A stretch of DNA of 31,213 bases from DATDDB01 sp035260545 (lineage in GTDB: Bacteria > Pseudomonadota > Gammaproteobacteria > Burkholderiales > Gallionellaceae): NCBI GenBank assembly GCA_035260545.1, contig DATFUZ010000091.1:1-31213 (forward strand). Reading direction: 5' to 3'. The stretch's first letter is position 1. Each line of letters starts with the position of its first letter. The translations under genes were made by a program, and so were the position numbers. The notes under the pieces were generated by a model, which worked only from the letters and a program-made list of their open reading frames with translations, was not told the origin of the DNA and made no database searches. Shown here piece after piece: positions 1 through 7,261 of this stretch.

Positions 1-326
1 CCTTGCTGTTCAATTCGTGGGCCTTGCTGCTTTGGCTGAACGGGGAGTCGATGCTGGGGGGTGTCGTCGGTCTCGTCCTGCTGGCGGGTGCCACCCGGCT
101 GCCGACCCGCATGGTTTCGGTGTGCGCTGCCGCTGCCGCGCTCGCCTACCTGGTCGAGGACATGCTGCAAGGCGGCGTGCCTCCCGGCGTCGCCCATTTG
201 TACCACGGTCCGGAAGGGCATTTCACGACCTATAACGGCCTGTCCCATCTCATCCTGCTGCTGTTCCCGCTGCTGCTGCTGGGCTATTTGTGGCGCGCGC
301 GAAAGTGGCCGCGCTTGCCTGTATAA
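1..326 (+). CDS. C-terminal part of a multi-pass membrane protein (possibly VanZ-like), 5' end outside window
   Basis: The reading frame is open at the left edge and ends at a TAA (324-326), so only the last ~107 residues are visible and the true start lies outside. The visible part is strongly hydrophobic, with about three membrane segments (roughly residues 15-30, 37-53 and 80-96 of the visible part) and a polar loop containing HLYHGPEGHFTTYNGLSH before the last one. It ends in a short basic tail, which suggests a cytoplasmic C-terminus. The last segment, with a GHF...GL motif before a Leu-rich helix, resembles the C-terminal half of some betaproteobacterial VanZ-family proteins, but I cannot confirm the family without its N-terminus. 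It lies 97 bp upstream of the ferredoxin gene on the same strand. Confidence 0.6.
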   Translation, partial: LLFNSWALLLWLNGESMLGGVVGLVLLAGATRLPTRMVSVCAAAAALAYLVEDMLQGGVPPGVAHLYHGPEGHFTTYNGLSHLILLLFPLLLLGYLWRARKWPRLPV

Positions 327-360
327 TTGACCCTGCCGCTGCGGGCGAGGCGGCATGCAT

Positions 361-384
361 CCGGCCGTCGCTGCCAGCGGCCGG
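361..384 (+). repeat. Inverted repeat / hairpin upstream of the ferredoxin gene
   Basis: CCGGCCG (361-367) and CGGCCGG (378-384) are perfect 7-bp arms around a short centre that can itself pair (CTG/CAG). No T-run follows, so it is not a typical intrinsic terminator. It lies in the 97-bp gap between the membrane-protein stop and the ferredoxin start, and could be a 3' stability hairpin of the upstream transcript. Confidence 0.4.
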
Positions 385-423
385 GACCGCAACGGCCCCG
401 GCGCATCAAGAGGTCCAATTCAG

Positions 424-735
424 ATGACTTATTTCGACAAGCACGTATTCTTTTGCACCAACCAGCGGGAGCCCGGCGAGGCTTGCTGCAACAATTTCGG
501 CGCGCAGAAGATGCGCAACTACGTCAAGGACAGGGTCAAGGCGCTGGGCCTTTCCACGGAGGGCAACCGGATACGCATCAACAGCGCCGGCTGCATGGAC
601 CGCTGTGAGGAAGGCCCGGTACTGGTCGTCTACCCGGAGGCTGTGTGGTACACCTATGTCGACGAGAGCGACCTCGACGAGATCATCACCGAACACCTGC
701 AGCACGGCCGCATCGTGGAGCGCCTGAAGATCTGA
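424..735 (+). CDS. Thioredoxin-like [2Fe-2S] ferredoxin
   Basis: A 103-residue soluble protein of the thioredoxin-like 2Fe-2S ferredoxin family (COG3411), the fold also used by the NuoE-type subunit. Likely cluster ligands are Cys11, Cys21 or Cys22, Cys57 and Cys61; the last two are in the family motif GCMDRCEEGP followed by VVYPE. I chose the ATG at 424 over the in-frame ATG at 355: an AAGAGGT Shine-Dalgarno sequence at 408-414 precedes it, and the 23 residues upstream are low-complexity and not family-like. Its TGA stop overlaps the next gene's ATG by one base, so it is probably co-translated with the hydrolase. The electron-transfer partner is unknown; small single-electron redox roles are assumed for the family. 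Confidence 0.9.
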   Translation: MTYFDKHVFFCTNQREPGEACCNNFGAQKMRNYVKDRVKALGLSTEGNRIRINSAGCMDRCEEGPVLVVYPEAVWYTYVDESDLDEIITEHLQHGRIVERLKI

Positions 736-1349
736 TGGCGGCCACGGAAAAACTGGTCATTGCCGGCCAGGCGGGCCGGCTGGAGGGCGTCGTCCACCAT
801 CCGGAAGGCAGTCCCCGCGCCATTGCGGTGGTGGCCCATCCGCTGCCCACCATGGGCGGCACCATGGAGAACAAGGTGGTCACCACCCTTGCCAAGACCT
901 TTGTCGAACTGGGATGCGCGGCGGTGCGTTTCAATTTTCGCGGAACGGGCAACAGCGCCGGCGCCTTCGATGAAGGCAACGGCGAGGTGGACGATGTCAT
1001 TGCCGTGGTCGAGCATGCGCAGCAGACGCTGGGCGAGCTGCCGCTGGTGCTTGCCGGGTTTTCCTTCGGCGGCTACGTGCAGGCGCGTGCGGCGCAGCGT
1101 CTCCATCCCCGGCGTCTGGTGCTGATCGCACCCGCCGTAGGAAGGTTTGCCATGCCCCAGGTGCCGCCCGATACGCTGCTGATCCACGGCGAGCAGGACG
1201 ATGTCATTCCGCTGCAAGAGGCGCTGTTCTGGGCCCGCCCGCAGCACCTGCCCATCGTCGTGCTGCCGGAGACCGAGCATTTCTTCCATGGCCGCCTGAA
1301 TCTGCTCAGGCAGCTCGTGGTGAAGGAATTCAACGGGAACCCGTTGTGA
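735..1349 (+). CDS. Alpha/beta hydrolase (COG2945-type)
   Basis: A 204-residue cytoplasmic serine hydrolase with no signal peptide. The nucleophile elbow GFSFGG puts the catalytic Ser at 110; the acid is Asp155 (or Asp156) in GEQDDVIP and the histidine is His182 in TEHFFHG. The HPLPTMGGTMENKVV segment (residues 35-49) near the N-terminus is characteristic of the COG2945 family, whose natural substrate is not known. The start at 735 overlaps the ferredoxin stop, and the stop overlaps the GTG start of the ABC ATPase. It therefore sits inside a translationally coupled run, but its functional link to the exporter is inference only. Confidence 0.88.
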   Translation: MAATEKLVIAGQAGRLEGVVHHPEGSPRAIAVVAHPLPTMGGTMENKVVTTLAKTFVELGCAAVRFNFRGTGNSAGAFDEGNGEVDDVIAVVEHAQQTLGELPLVLAGFSFGGYVQARAAQRLHPRRLVLIAPAVGRFAMPQVPPDTLLIHGEQDDVIPLQEALFWARPQHLPIVVLPETEHFFHGRLNLLRQLVVKEFNGNPL

Positions 1350-2260
1350 CAGCCGTGCTCACCGTGCGCGAGTTGCGCAAAGCCTATGACGGCCAGCCGG
1401 TTGTCGACGGGTTCAGCCTGACCCTGAACCGCGGCGAGTGTTACGGCCTGCTCGGCCCCAACGGTGCGGGCAAGACGACCACCTTGCGCCTGATGCTGGG
1501 CCTGATCGAACCCGATGGCGGCGAAGTGAGCCTGATGGGGTATGCCGTGCCGCGTCAGGCGCGTGCCGCCCGCCTGCGTGTCGGCGTCGTGCCCCAGGCC
1601 GACAATCTCGATCCCGATTTCACGGTCGCCGAGAACCTGATGGTGTACGGCCGCTATTTCGGCATAAAGGATGCCGAGGTTGAGGCGGCGCTGCCCGCGC
1701 TGCTGGAGTTCGCCAATCTGGCGCACAAGCGCGATGCGAAGATACCCACGCTCTCCGGCGGCATGAAGCGCCGCCTCACCCTGGCGCGCGCGCTCGTTAA
1801 CGACCCGGATGTCATCTTCCTCGACGAGCCCACCACCGGGCTCGACCCCCAGGCGCGGCACATGATCTGGCAGCGGCTGCGCGAGCTTACCGTGCGGGGC
1901 AAGACGCTGCTGCTGACCACGCACTTCATGGAAGAGGCGGAGCGGCTGTGCCACCGCCTCGCCATCATGGACCATGGCCGCATGGTGGCGGAAGACACGC
2001 CGCGCGAAATGATCGCGAAGAACATCGAGCAGCAAGTGGTGGAGGTCTATGGCGAGCAGGCCGAGGCCTGGGCGCGCGACCATGCCGCGCATTACACACA
2101 GCGCTTCGAGGTCAGCGGTGAATCGGCATTCTGCTACGTCAATGACGCCCAACCCTTGCTCGCACACCTGCGCGCGCGCGCCGACCTGCGCTACCTGCAC
2201 CGTCCCGCGAACCTGGAGGACGTGTTCCTCAAGCTGACCGGCAGGGAGATGCGGGAATGA
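1346..2260 (+). CDS. ABC-2 type exporter, ATP-binding subunit (NodI-like)
   Basis: A 304-residue ABC ATPase that energises the neighbouring ABC-2 permease. All motifs are visible: Walker A GPNGAGKT (residues 37-44), signature LSGGMKRR, Walker B with FLDEPTTGLDP, and an H-loop in TTHFMEEAE. A C-terminal extension of about 90 residues, ending RPANLEDVFLKLTGREMRE, is typical of the NodI/DrrA branch. The start is a GTG overlapping the hydrolase TGA; the last four bases (ATGA) overlap the permease start. Non-rhizobial betaproteobacteria commonly carry this NodI/NodJ-like pair without nodulation, so the exported substrate is unknown (lipid, polysaccharide or drug-like molecules are all exported by relatives). 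Confidence 0.93.
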   Translation: MTAVLTVRELRKAYDGQPVVDGFSLTLNRGECYGLLGPNGAGKTTTLRLMLGLIEPDGGEVSLMGYAVPRQARAARLRVGVVPQADNLDPDFTVAENLMVYGRYFGIKDAEVEAALPALLEFANLAHKRDAKIPTLSGGMKRRLTLARALVNDPDVIFLDEPTTGLDPQARHMIWQRLRELTVRGKTLLLTTHFMEEAERLCHRLAIMDHGRMVAEDTPREMIAKNIEQQVVEVYGEQAEAWARDHAAHYTQRFEVSGESAFCYVNDAQPLLAHLRARADLRYLHRPANLEDVFLKLTGREMRE

Positions 2261-3042
2261 GCCGCCATCATTTTGCTTTGCCGCGCCTTTCCATTCGCTT
2301 CTTTCCGATCTGGCGCCGCCATCTGCTGGTGTGGAAAAAGGTGGCTGCAACGTCGATACTCGGGCATATCGCCGATCCCATGATCTATCTCCTGGGGCTG
2401 GGTTACGGCCTCGGCAGCCTGCTGCCGCACATGGGCGGCACCTCCTACATGGTGTTTCTTGCCGCCGGCACCGTGTGCTACAGCACCATGAACAGCGCCA
2501 GCTTCGAGGCGCTGTACTCGGGCTTCGCGCGCATGCACGAACAGCGCACCTGGGAGGCAATCATGAACACGCCGGTCACCCTGGACGACATCGTGCTGGC
2601 CGAGATCCTGTGGTCCGCCACCAAGGGCATGCTGTCCGGCGTGGCGGTGCTGGCAGTCGCCTGGCTGCTGGGCCTCACCCACAGCGCCATGGCGCTGTGG
2701 CTGATTCCCCTGTCGGTTGCGGTGGGGTTGTGCTTTGCCGCGCTTGGCCTGGTGATGACCGCGCTCGCGCCCGCTTACGATTTCTTCATGTACTACTTCA
2801 CGCTGGTCGTCACACCCATGATGCTGCTCTCCGGCGTGTTCTTTCCGGCGACGCAACTACCCGGGGCCTGGCAGCATGTCTCCGCGATGCTGCCGCTCAC
2901 CCACGCGGTGGACCTTGCGCGCCCGCTGCTCAGCGGAATAACCCCGCCGCATGCGCTGTTGCATGTGGCGGCCTTGTTCGGGTATATGTTGCTCGGGTTC
3001 TATGTGTCTCTGGTGCTGTTCCGGCGCCGGTTGTCCAGGTAG
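2257..3042 (+). CDS. ABC-2 type exporter permease (NodJ-like)
   Basis: A 261-residue inner-membrane protein with about six transmembrane helices, partner of the ATPase just upstream (4-bp ATGA overlap). The N-terminal cytoplasmic segment with PIWRRHLLVWKKVAATS, the long conserved stretch EALYSGFARMHEQRTWEAIM, and the motif LSGVFFPATQLP before the last periplasmic part are typical of the ABC-2/NodJ permease family. The pair presumably works as a dimer of each subunit. The 25 bp behind the stop lead into hemJ. Confidence 0.92.
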   Translation: MSRHHFALPRLSIRFFPIWRRHLLVWKKVAATSILGHIADPMIYLLGLGYGLGSLLPHMGGTSYMVFLAAGTVCYSTMNSASFEALYSGFARMHEQRTWEAIMNTPVTLDDIVLAEILWSATKGMLSGVAVLAVAWLLGLTHSAMALWLIPLSVAVGLCFAALGLVMTALAPAYDFFMYYFTLVVTPMMLLSGVFFPATQLPGAWQHVSAMLPLTHAVDLARPLLSGITPPHALLHVAALFGYMLLGFYVSLVLFRRRLSR

Positions 3043-3067
3043 AAATACATCCAGTCAGGAAAACATC

Positions 3068-3484
3068 ATGGCCATATTGTGGATCAAGTCCTTACACATC
3101 ATCTTCGTCATCAGCTGGTTCGCCGGGCTGTTCTATTTGCCCCGCATCTTCGTCAACCTCGCCATGGCTACGCAGCAGGCCGAGCGCGACCGGCTGCTGC
3201 TGATGGCGCAGAAGCTGTATCGCTTCATGGCGCCGCTGGCGGTGCTGGCCCTCGCCTTCGGCACCTGGATGTGGCTGGGCTACGGCTTCCACGGCATGTG
3301 GCTGATGGTGAAGCTGACGGCGGTCGTCGGGCTGGTCGCCTATCACGTGTATTGCGGCAGGCTGCTCCGGGGTTTCCGCCTCGGCATCAACAGGCGCAGC
3401 CATGTCTGGTTCCGCTGGTTCAATGAAATCCCCGTCCTGCTGATGGCGCTCATCGTCATCATGGTCGTGGTCAAGCCCTTCTGA
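3068..3484 (+). CDS. hemJ: HemJ protoporphyrinogen IX oxidase
   Basis: A 138-residue integral membrane protein with four predicted helices, of the HemJ/UPF0093 (CopD-related) family. HemJ converts protoporphyrinogen IX to protoporphyrin IX in haem synthesis. The conserved His10 in WIKSLHIIFVISWFAGLFYLPR-type N-terminus and Lys82 in MVKLTAVVGL match residues reported as essential in the family, and the C-terminal RWFNEIPVLLM...VVVKPF block is diagnostic. The start is the ATG at 3068, shortly after the permease stop; longer in-frame reading upstream overlaps the permease and is not family-like. hemF (coproporphyrinogen oxidase) is in the same window but in a different transcription unit. Confidence 0.92.
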   Translation: MAILWIKSLHIIFVISWFAGLFYLPRIFVNLAMATQQAERDRLLLMAQKLYRFMAPLAVLALAFGTWMWLGYGFHGMWLMVKLTAVVGLVAYHVYCGRLLRGFRLGINRRSHVWFRWFNEIPVLLMALIVIMVVVKPF

Positions 3485-3485
3485 C

Positions 3486-4649
3486 ATGGCGGAATTCTTC
3501 GCACCCTGCCCGCGCGGGCTGGAACATCTGATGGCCGAAGAGCTGGCCGCGCTGGGCGCGGCCGAGGTCCGCGTCGCCGAGGGCGGCGCAGGCTTCAGCG
3601 GCGACTGGGCGCTGTGCTATCGCGTCAACCTCCACAGCCGCCTGGCATCGCGCATCCTGTGGCGGGTGGCCGGCGCCGACTACCGCACCGAGCAGGAAAT
3701 CTACGATGCGTCCTGCGCCTTGCCGTGGGAGAAATGGTTCGACGTCTCGCGCACCATACGGGTCAAGGTGACCGCGATCAAGAGCCCTTTGAAGAGTCTG
3801 GAATTCGCCACGCTGCGCATCAAGGACGCGGTGTGCGACAAGTTCCGCAAGCAGCGCGGGGCGCGGCCCAGCGTGGACACGCGCGAGCCCGACATCCGTA
3901 TTCACGCCTTCCTCGAACAGAACCGGATGACCCTGTATGTCGATACGTCGGGCGACCCGTTGTTCAAGCGCGGCGTGCGCCTGCACACCAATATTGCGCC
4001 GATACGCGAGAACCTCGCCGCCGGCATCCTGCGCCTGGCGGGCTGGCGGCCCGGCATTCCCCTGCTCGACCCCATGTGCGGCAGCGGCACCTTTCTGATC
4101 GAGGCGGCGCAGATGGCGCTCAACATCGCGCCGGGCATCGCCCGGAATTTCGCCTTCGAGAAGCTGAAGAATTTCGATGCGGCGCTGTGGGCGCGCATCC
4201 ACGGCGACGCGGAGGCGGCGCAACTGCCGGTGTCCGAGCTGCCGATTTTCGGCAGCGACCTCTATGGCGATGCGCTGCGCGCCGCCCATAGCAATCTTGA
4301 GGAGGCCGGCATCCGCGCGGCAGTGGACCTTAATCAATGCAACGTGCTGGAGGTCTCGCCGCCGGCGGAAAGCGGCATCCTGGTCGCCAATCTGCCATAC
4401 GGCGAGCGCATGGGGGAGATGGAGGAGCTGGCCGCGCTGTATCCCAAGCTGGGCGACGTGTTGAAGCAGCGCTTCTCGGGCTGGAATGCCTACCTGTTCA
4501 CCGCCGATCTCAGGCTGGCCAAGCTCATCCGTCTGTCGGCCACGCGGCGCATTCCGCTCTATAACGGCGCGATCGAATGCCGTTTGTTCGAATACAAAAT
4601 AATCGCCGGCAGCAATCGCGCGAAAACCGGCGAGGACAATGCCGCATGA
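3486..4649 (+). CDS. THUMP-domain class I SAM-dependent RNA methyltransferase (RlmL N-terminal/YpsC type)
   Basis: A 387-residue methyltransferase that likely makes N2-methylguanosine in 23S rRNA, as RlmL does at G2445. An N-terminal ferredoxin-like and THUMP region (about residues 1-160) precedes the Rossmann methyltransferase. The SAM motif is DPMCGSGTF (195-203), and the acidic binding residue is in FGSDLYGDAL. The catalytic loop reads NLPYGER (302-308), where most relatives have NPPY. The length equals the N-terminal half of E. coli RlmL; the second (RlmK) half is absent, as is usual outside gammaproteobacteria. It starts one base after the hemJ stop and overlaps the next gene by ATGA. 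Confidence 0.9.
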   Translation: MAEFFAPCPRGLEHLMAEELAALGAAEVRVAEGGAGFSGDWALCYRVNLHSRLASRILWRVAGADYRTEQEIYDASCALPWEKWFDVSRTIRVKVTAIKSPLKSLEFATLRIKDAVCDKFRKQRGARPSVDTREPDIRIHAFLEQNRMTLYVDTSGDPLFKRGVRLHTNIAPIRENLAAGILRLAGWRPGIPLLDPMCGSGTFLIEAAQMALNIAPGIARNFAFEKLKNFDAALWARIHGDAEAAQLPVSELPIFGSDLYGDALRAAHSNLEEAGIRAAVDLNQCNVLEVSPPAESGILVANLPYGERMGEMEELAALYPKLGDVLKQRFSGWNAYLFTADLRLAKLIRLSATRRIPLYNGAIECRLFEYKIIAGSNRAKTGEDNAA

Positions 4650-5653
4650 CGAATGGACGCGTGATCGAGGTCGCCGCCGCCGTTGTGCAGCGCGAAGACG
4701 GCTCCTTCCTGCTTGCGCAGCGTCCGCCAGACAAGATCTGGGCCGGTTATTGGGAATTCCCGGGCGGCAAGATCGAGCCCGGCGAATCGCCTTACCACGC
4801 GCTGGTGCGCGAACTGCGCGAGGAACTGGGCATAGAAACCGAAACCGCCCATCCCTGGATCACGCGCGTTTTCGCCTACCCGCACGGCACCGTGCGCCTG
4901 CATTTTTTCCGGGTGACGCGCTGGCGGGGCGACCCTCATCCGCACGAGGGCCAGCAGTTTTCCTGGCATTGGCCGTCGGGGGCGCCTCGCAAGGGGATGC
5001 CGCCGGCCGAGCCGATATTGCCGGCGAACGGTCCGGTACTGCGCGCCCTTGAGTTACCGGCGCTGTATGCGATCAGCAACGTGAAGGAGCTGGGCGAGCC
5101 GGCATTCCTGGCACGGCTGAAGGCAGCGCTCGCTAACGGCTTGCGCCTCGTCCAACTGCGCGAAAAGGATCTGAGCGGAGAAGCCGTGCGCGCGCTGGCG
5201 CTGCGCATGCTGCCCATCATGCGCGAGCATGGCGCGAAGCTCATCGTCAATGGCGATGTGGAACTGGCGCAGCAGATCGGGGCGGACGGCGTGCAGTTGA
5301 GCGCAAGCCAGCTTGCCGCCTTGAAGCAGCGGCCGGATGTGGAGTGGTGCGCTGCGTCCTGCCATGATGCCGCGGAGTTGCAGCGCGCGGAAGCGCTGGG
5401 TTGCGACTTCGCCATGCTGAGCCCGGTGCTGCCGACGCAGTCCCATCCCGGCGCGCCCGCGCTGGGATGGGAGCGGTTTGGGGAACTCGTGCAAGGATGC
5501 GCTATCCCGGTCTACGCCTTGGGCGGCCTGCAGTTGCCGGACATGGAAACCGCCTGGCGCCACGGCGCGCATGGTGTGGCGCTGCTGCGTCAGGCGTGGC
5601 CGGAACCGTCGGCGTCTGCGCCGGGCGGCGGCTCATCGTCGGGGACGCGGTAG
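4646..5653 (+). CDS. Nudix hydrolase fused to a ThiE/TenI-like domain
   Basis: A 335-residue two-domain protein. Residues 5-130 form a MutT-type Nudix hydrolase with the full Nudix box (G41-x5-E47-x7-R55-E-L-R-E-E-L-G-I63). Residues ~138-318 form a thiamine-phosphate-synthase-like TIM barrel. The fusion is a known betaproteobacterial and gammaproteobacterial architecture (the PRK08999 type) of unproven substrate. In the ThiE part QLREKD and PVYALGGL are kept, but the usual acidic residue after GADGVHLG is missing (reads VQLSASQ) and the TxTK motif reads TQSH, so thiamine phosphate synthesis is doubtful. I chose ATG 4646, which overlaps the upstream stop by ATGA; an earlier start would run into the methyltransferase. 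The low-complexity tail (rich in S, G, P) overlaps yacG on the other strand. Confidence 0.9.
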   Translation: MTNGRVIEVAAAVVQREDGSFLLAQRPPDKIWAGYWEFPGGKIEPGESPYHALVRELREELGIETETAHPWITRVFAYPHGTVRLHFFRVTRWRGDPHPHEGQQFSWHWPSGAPRKGMPPAEPILPANGPVLRALELPALYAISNVKELGEPAFLARLKAALANGLRLVQLREKDLSGEAVRALALRMLPIMREHGAKLIVNGDVELAQQIGADGVQLSASQLAALKQRPDVEWCAASCHDAAELQRAEALGCDFAMLSPVLPTQSHPGAPALGWERFGELVQGCAIPVYALGGLQLPDMETAWRHGAHGVALLRQAWPEPSASAPGGGSSSGTR

Positions 5654-5793
5654 CTTTCGTTGGCCCACAGGCCGAGATCGATCAGCTTGCAGCGTTCGCT
5701 GCAGAATGGCCGGAACGGATTCTCTTCGCTCCATTCCGTTTCCTTGCCGCATTGCGGGCAGGAAACCAGCCGCTTCTTCCGTTCTTCCGCCAT
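5590..5793 (-). CDS. yacG: DNA gyrase inhibitor YacG
   Basis: A 67-residue zinc-ribbon protein. The ligands Cys12, Cys15, Cys31 and Cys35 are in SCPQCGK and PFCSERCKLIDLG; the segment LGLWANESYRVP is the conserved family stretch. E. coli YacG binds GyrB and inhibits gyrase. It starts three bases after the zapD stop, and zapD-yacG next to coaE and pilD is the standard proteobacterial order. The Asp/Pro/Gly-rich tail (residues ~52-67) lies antisense to the end of the Nudix-ThiE gene: the two coding regions converge and overlap by 64 bp. Confidence 0.92.
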   Translation of the reverse strand: MAEERKKRLVSCPQCGKETEWSEENPFRPFCSERCKLIDLGLWANESYRVPDDEPPPGADADGSGHA

Positions 5794-5796
5794 CCC

Positions 5797-6552
5797 TCAG
5801 AGTGAGCAGAAGACGAGGTCGAAATCGACATCTTCGTCGTACAGGGTCGACTTCGCCGCATAGTCGGCGTGGACGAAGCGGATGCTCAGCGCGTACTTGT
5901 TCGCGCTGACTTCCGGAATGCACGGCAGCGTGTCGTCGAGCATCAGGCGCAGCATTTGCGCCATGCGCCCGCCCTGCATCTGCTGGAAATTTCCGTGCTG
6001 GGCCGTGAGATGGTGTTCTTTGCCGCCGTCGCGCAGCAGCCGCAGCACGATGGCCAGGGCGCGCCGGATCGGCTCCAGCGGCGCCATCCATCCGGCCAGA
6101 AATTGCCGCCGCGTCTCGGCGTCCCGATGTTGCCAGTAGTGATAGGACGGCAGGTCGAACTCGCAGGTGCCGCCCGGGATGCTCGCGCGCTGCTTGATGG
6201 ACATCAGCCATTCGTTGTCGCGCAGGGGCTGGGCGACCTTGCCGCTGATCGAGGCCAGCGATTCGGAGCAGCGTTCTATCTTCTCCAGCACCGTGCCCAG
6301 TGCATCTGCCGACACCTCCGGATTGTCCTGCAGCGACATCAGCATGCGCTTCTGCCGGTCCAGTTCCTGCAGCAGGTCAGACTTGAGGTCCGCGCGGCCG
6401 GCGACTTCGATGAGGTCGAACAGGATGTCGATCGCGGCGTGGTGGTCGTAGCTGCTTTCGCGTTCGATGAAGTGATTGACCCGGCCGTAGAGGTCTTCGA
6501 GGCGCAGCATGGTGCGGACGCGCTCGTTGAGGGGAAACTCGTAGATAATCAC
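5797..6552 (-). CDS. zapD: Cell division protein ZapD
   Basis: A 251-residue cytoplasmic protein that cross-links FtsZ filaments at midcell (E. coli ZapD is 247 residues). The N-terminus reads (M)IIYEFPLNERVRTMLRLED, which is the family start, so I place the start at a GTG at 6552. The upstream reading frame continues to 6729 but overlaps coaE and is not family-like. The conserved motifs LRDNEWLMSIKQR and DLPSYHYWQ are present. It lies 91 bp behind coaE with its own promoter-like sequence, and 3 bp before yacG. Confidence 0.92.
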   Translation of the reverse strand: MIIYEFPLNERVRTMLRLEDLYGRVNHFIERESSYDHHAAIDILFDLIEVAGRADLKSDLLQELDRQKRMLMSLQDNPEVSADALGTVLEKIERCSESLASISGKVAQPLRDNEWLMSIKQRASIPGGTCEFDLPSYHYWQHRDAETRRQFLAGWMAPLEPIRRALAIVLRLLRDGGKEHHLTAQHGNFQQMQGGRMAQMLRLMLDDTLPCIPEVSANKYALSIRFVHADYAAKSTLYDEDVDFDLVFCSL

Positions 6553-6591
6553 AATACCGGGCCGGGGTCGTGAAGAATGGGTTGGGTCTAA

Positions 6592-6620
6592 AAGATATAT
6601 GCAGCGCGCGGCTGCGTCAA
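6592..6620 (-). promoter_or_regulatory. Candidate sigma-70 promoter for zapD-yacG
   Basis: On the minus strand TTGACG (6620-6615) and TATCTT (6597-6592) are separated by exactly 17 bp, a good -35/-10 pair, about 40 bp upstream of the zapD GTG. The spacer contains an inverted repeat GCAGC-N5-GCTGC (6601-6615), which could be an operator or chance. It is in the only sizeable gap between coaE and zapD. Confidence 0.45.
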
Positions 6621-6643
6621 ATGTTTTGGCGCTCCCGGGGGAA

Positions 6644-7261
6644 TCAGCGCGGCGCTGGCCCGGATGAGCGGTCGAGATAGAAGCGGTGCAACGCCGCCAC
6701 CCTGGGACGCAGCTGTTGCAGGCTGCCATCGTTTTCGATCACGTCATCGGCCCGTTTCAGGCGCTCGGAGCGGGGCAGCTGGCCGGCCATGATGGCGAGC
6801 ACCGTGTCGCGGCTCAGTGCGCTGCGGGCCATGGCGCGTGCGATCTGGGTCTCTTCCGCGCAGTCCACGACCAAGGCCCGGTCGACCACACCGCGAAATC
6901 CGGCCGATTCGAATAGCAGCGGGACGACCAGGATTTGGTAGGGGGCACCACCCGCCGCCTCCGCAGCCTCGAGCATGCGGGACAGGATCAGCGGATGCAG
7001 GATGCCCTCGAGTTCCTGTTTGGCGCGGGCGGTGGCAAACACCAGTTCGCGCATCCGCGCCCGGTCCAGGGCGCCCTCGGCCGTCACATACTCCCTCCCA
7101 AAAACCTTTCGAATCAACGGAATCGCGACGCCGCCCGGTTGCGTGAGGGCATGCGCGATCGCGTCGCTGTCGATGATGGGGACGCCCAGCTCAGCGAACA
7201 GCGCGGCGACCGTGCTCTTTCCGCTGCCGATTCCGCCGCTTAGTCCAACGCGGTAACTCAT
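6644..7261 (-). CDS. coaE: Dephospho-CoA kinase
   Basis: A 205-residue P-loop kinase for the last step of coenzyme A synthesis (phosphorylation of dephospho-CoA at the 3'-hydroxyl). The P-loop GGIGSGKST is at residues 9-17, followed by the family motifs DSDAIAHALT and VVPLLFES. Length is normal. The start ATG overlaps the pilD stop by ATGA, so it is co-translated with pilD, a conserved arrangement in proteobacteria. Confidence 0.95.
   Translation of the reverse strand: MSYRVGLSGGIGSGKSTVAALFAELGVPIIDSDAIAHALTQPGGVAIPLIRKVFGREYVTAEGALDRARMRELVFATARAKQELEGILHPLILSRMLEAAEAAGGAPYQILVVPLLFESAGFRGVVDRALVVDCAEETQIARAMARSALSRDTVLAIMAGQLPRSERLKRADDVIENDGSLQQLRPRVAALHRFYLDRSSGPAPR

Noticed and set aside
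1073..2560. 495-codon minus-strand frame over the ABC transporter genes
   Set aside because: Antisense to ATPase and permease genes with complete motifs; Arg/Gln/His-rich composition of a shadow frame.
1346..3042. Nodulation factor export (NodI/NodJ) as function
   Set aside because: The sequence family is NodI/NodJ-like, but no nodulation genes are near and such pairs are widespread in non-symbiotic betaproteobacteria.
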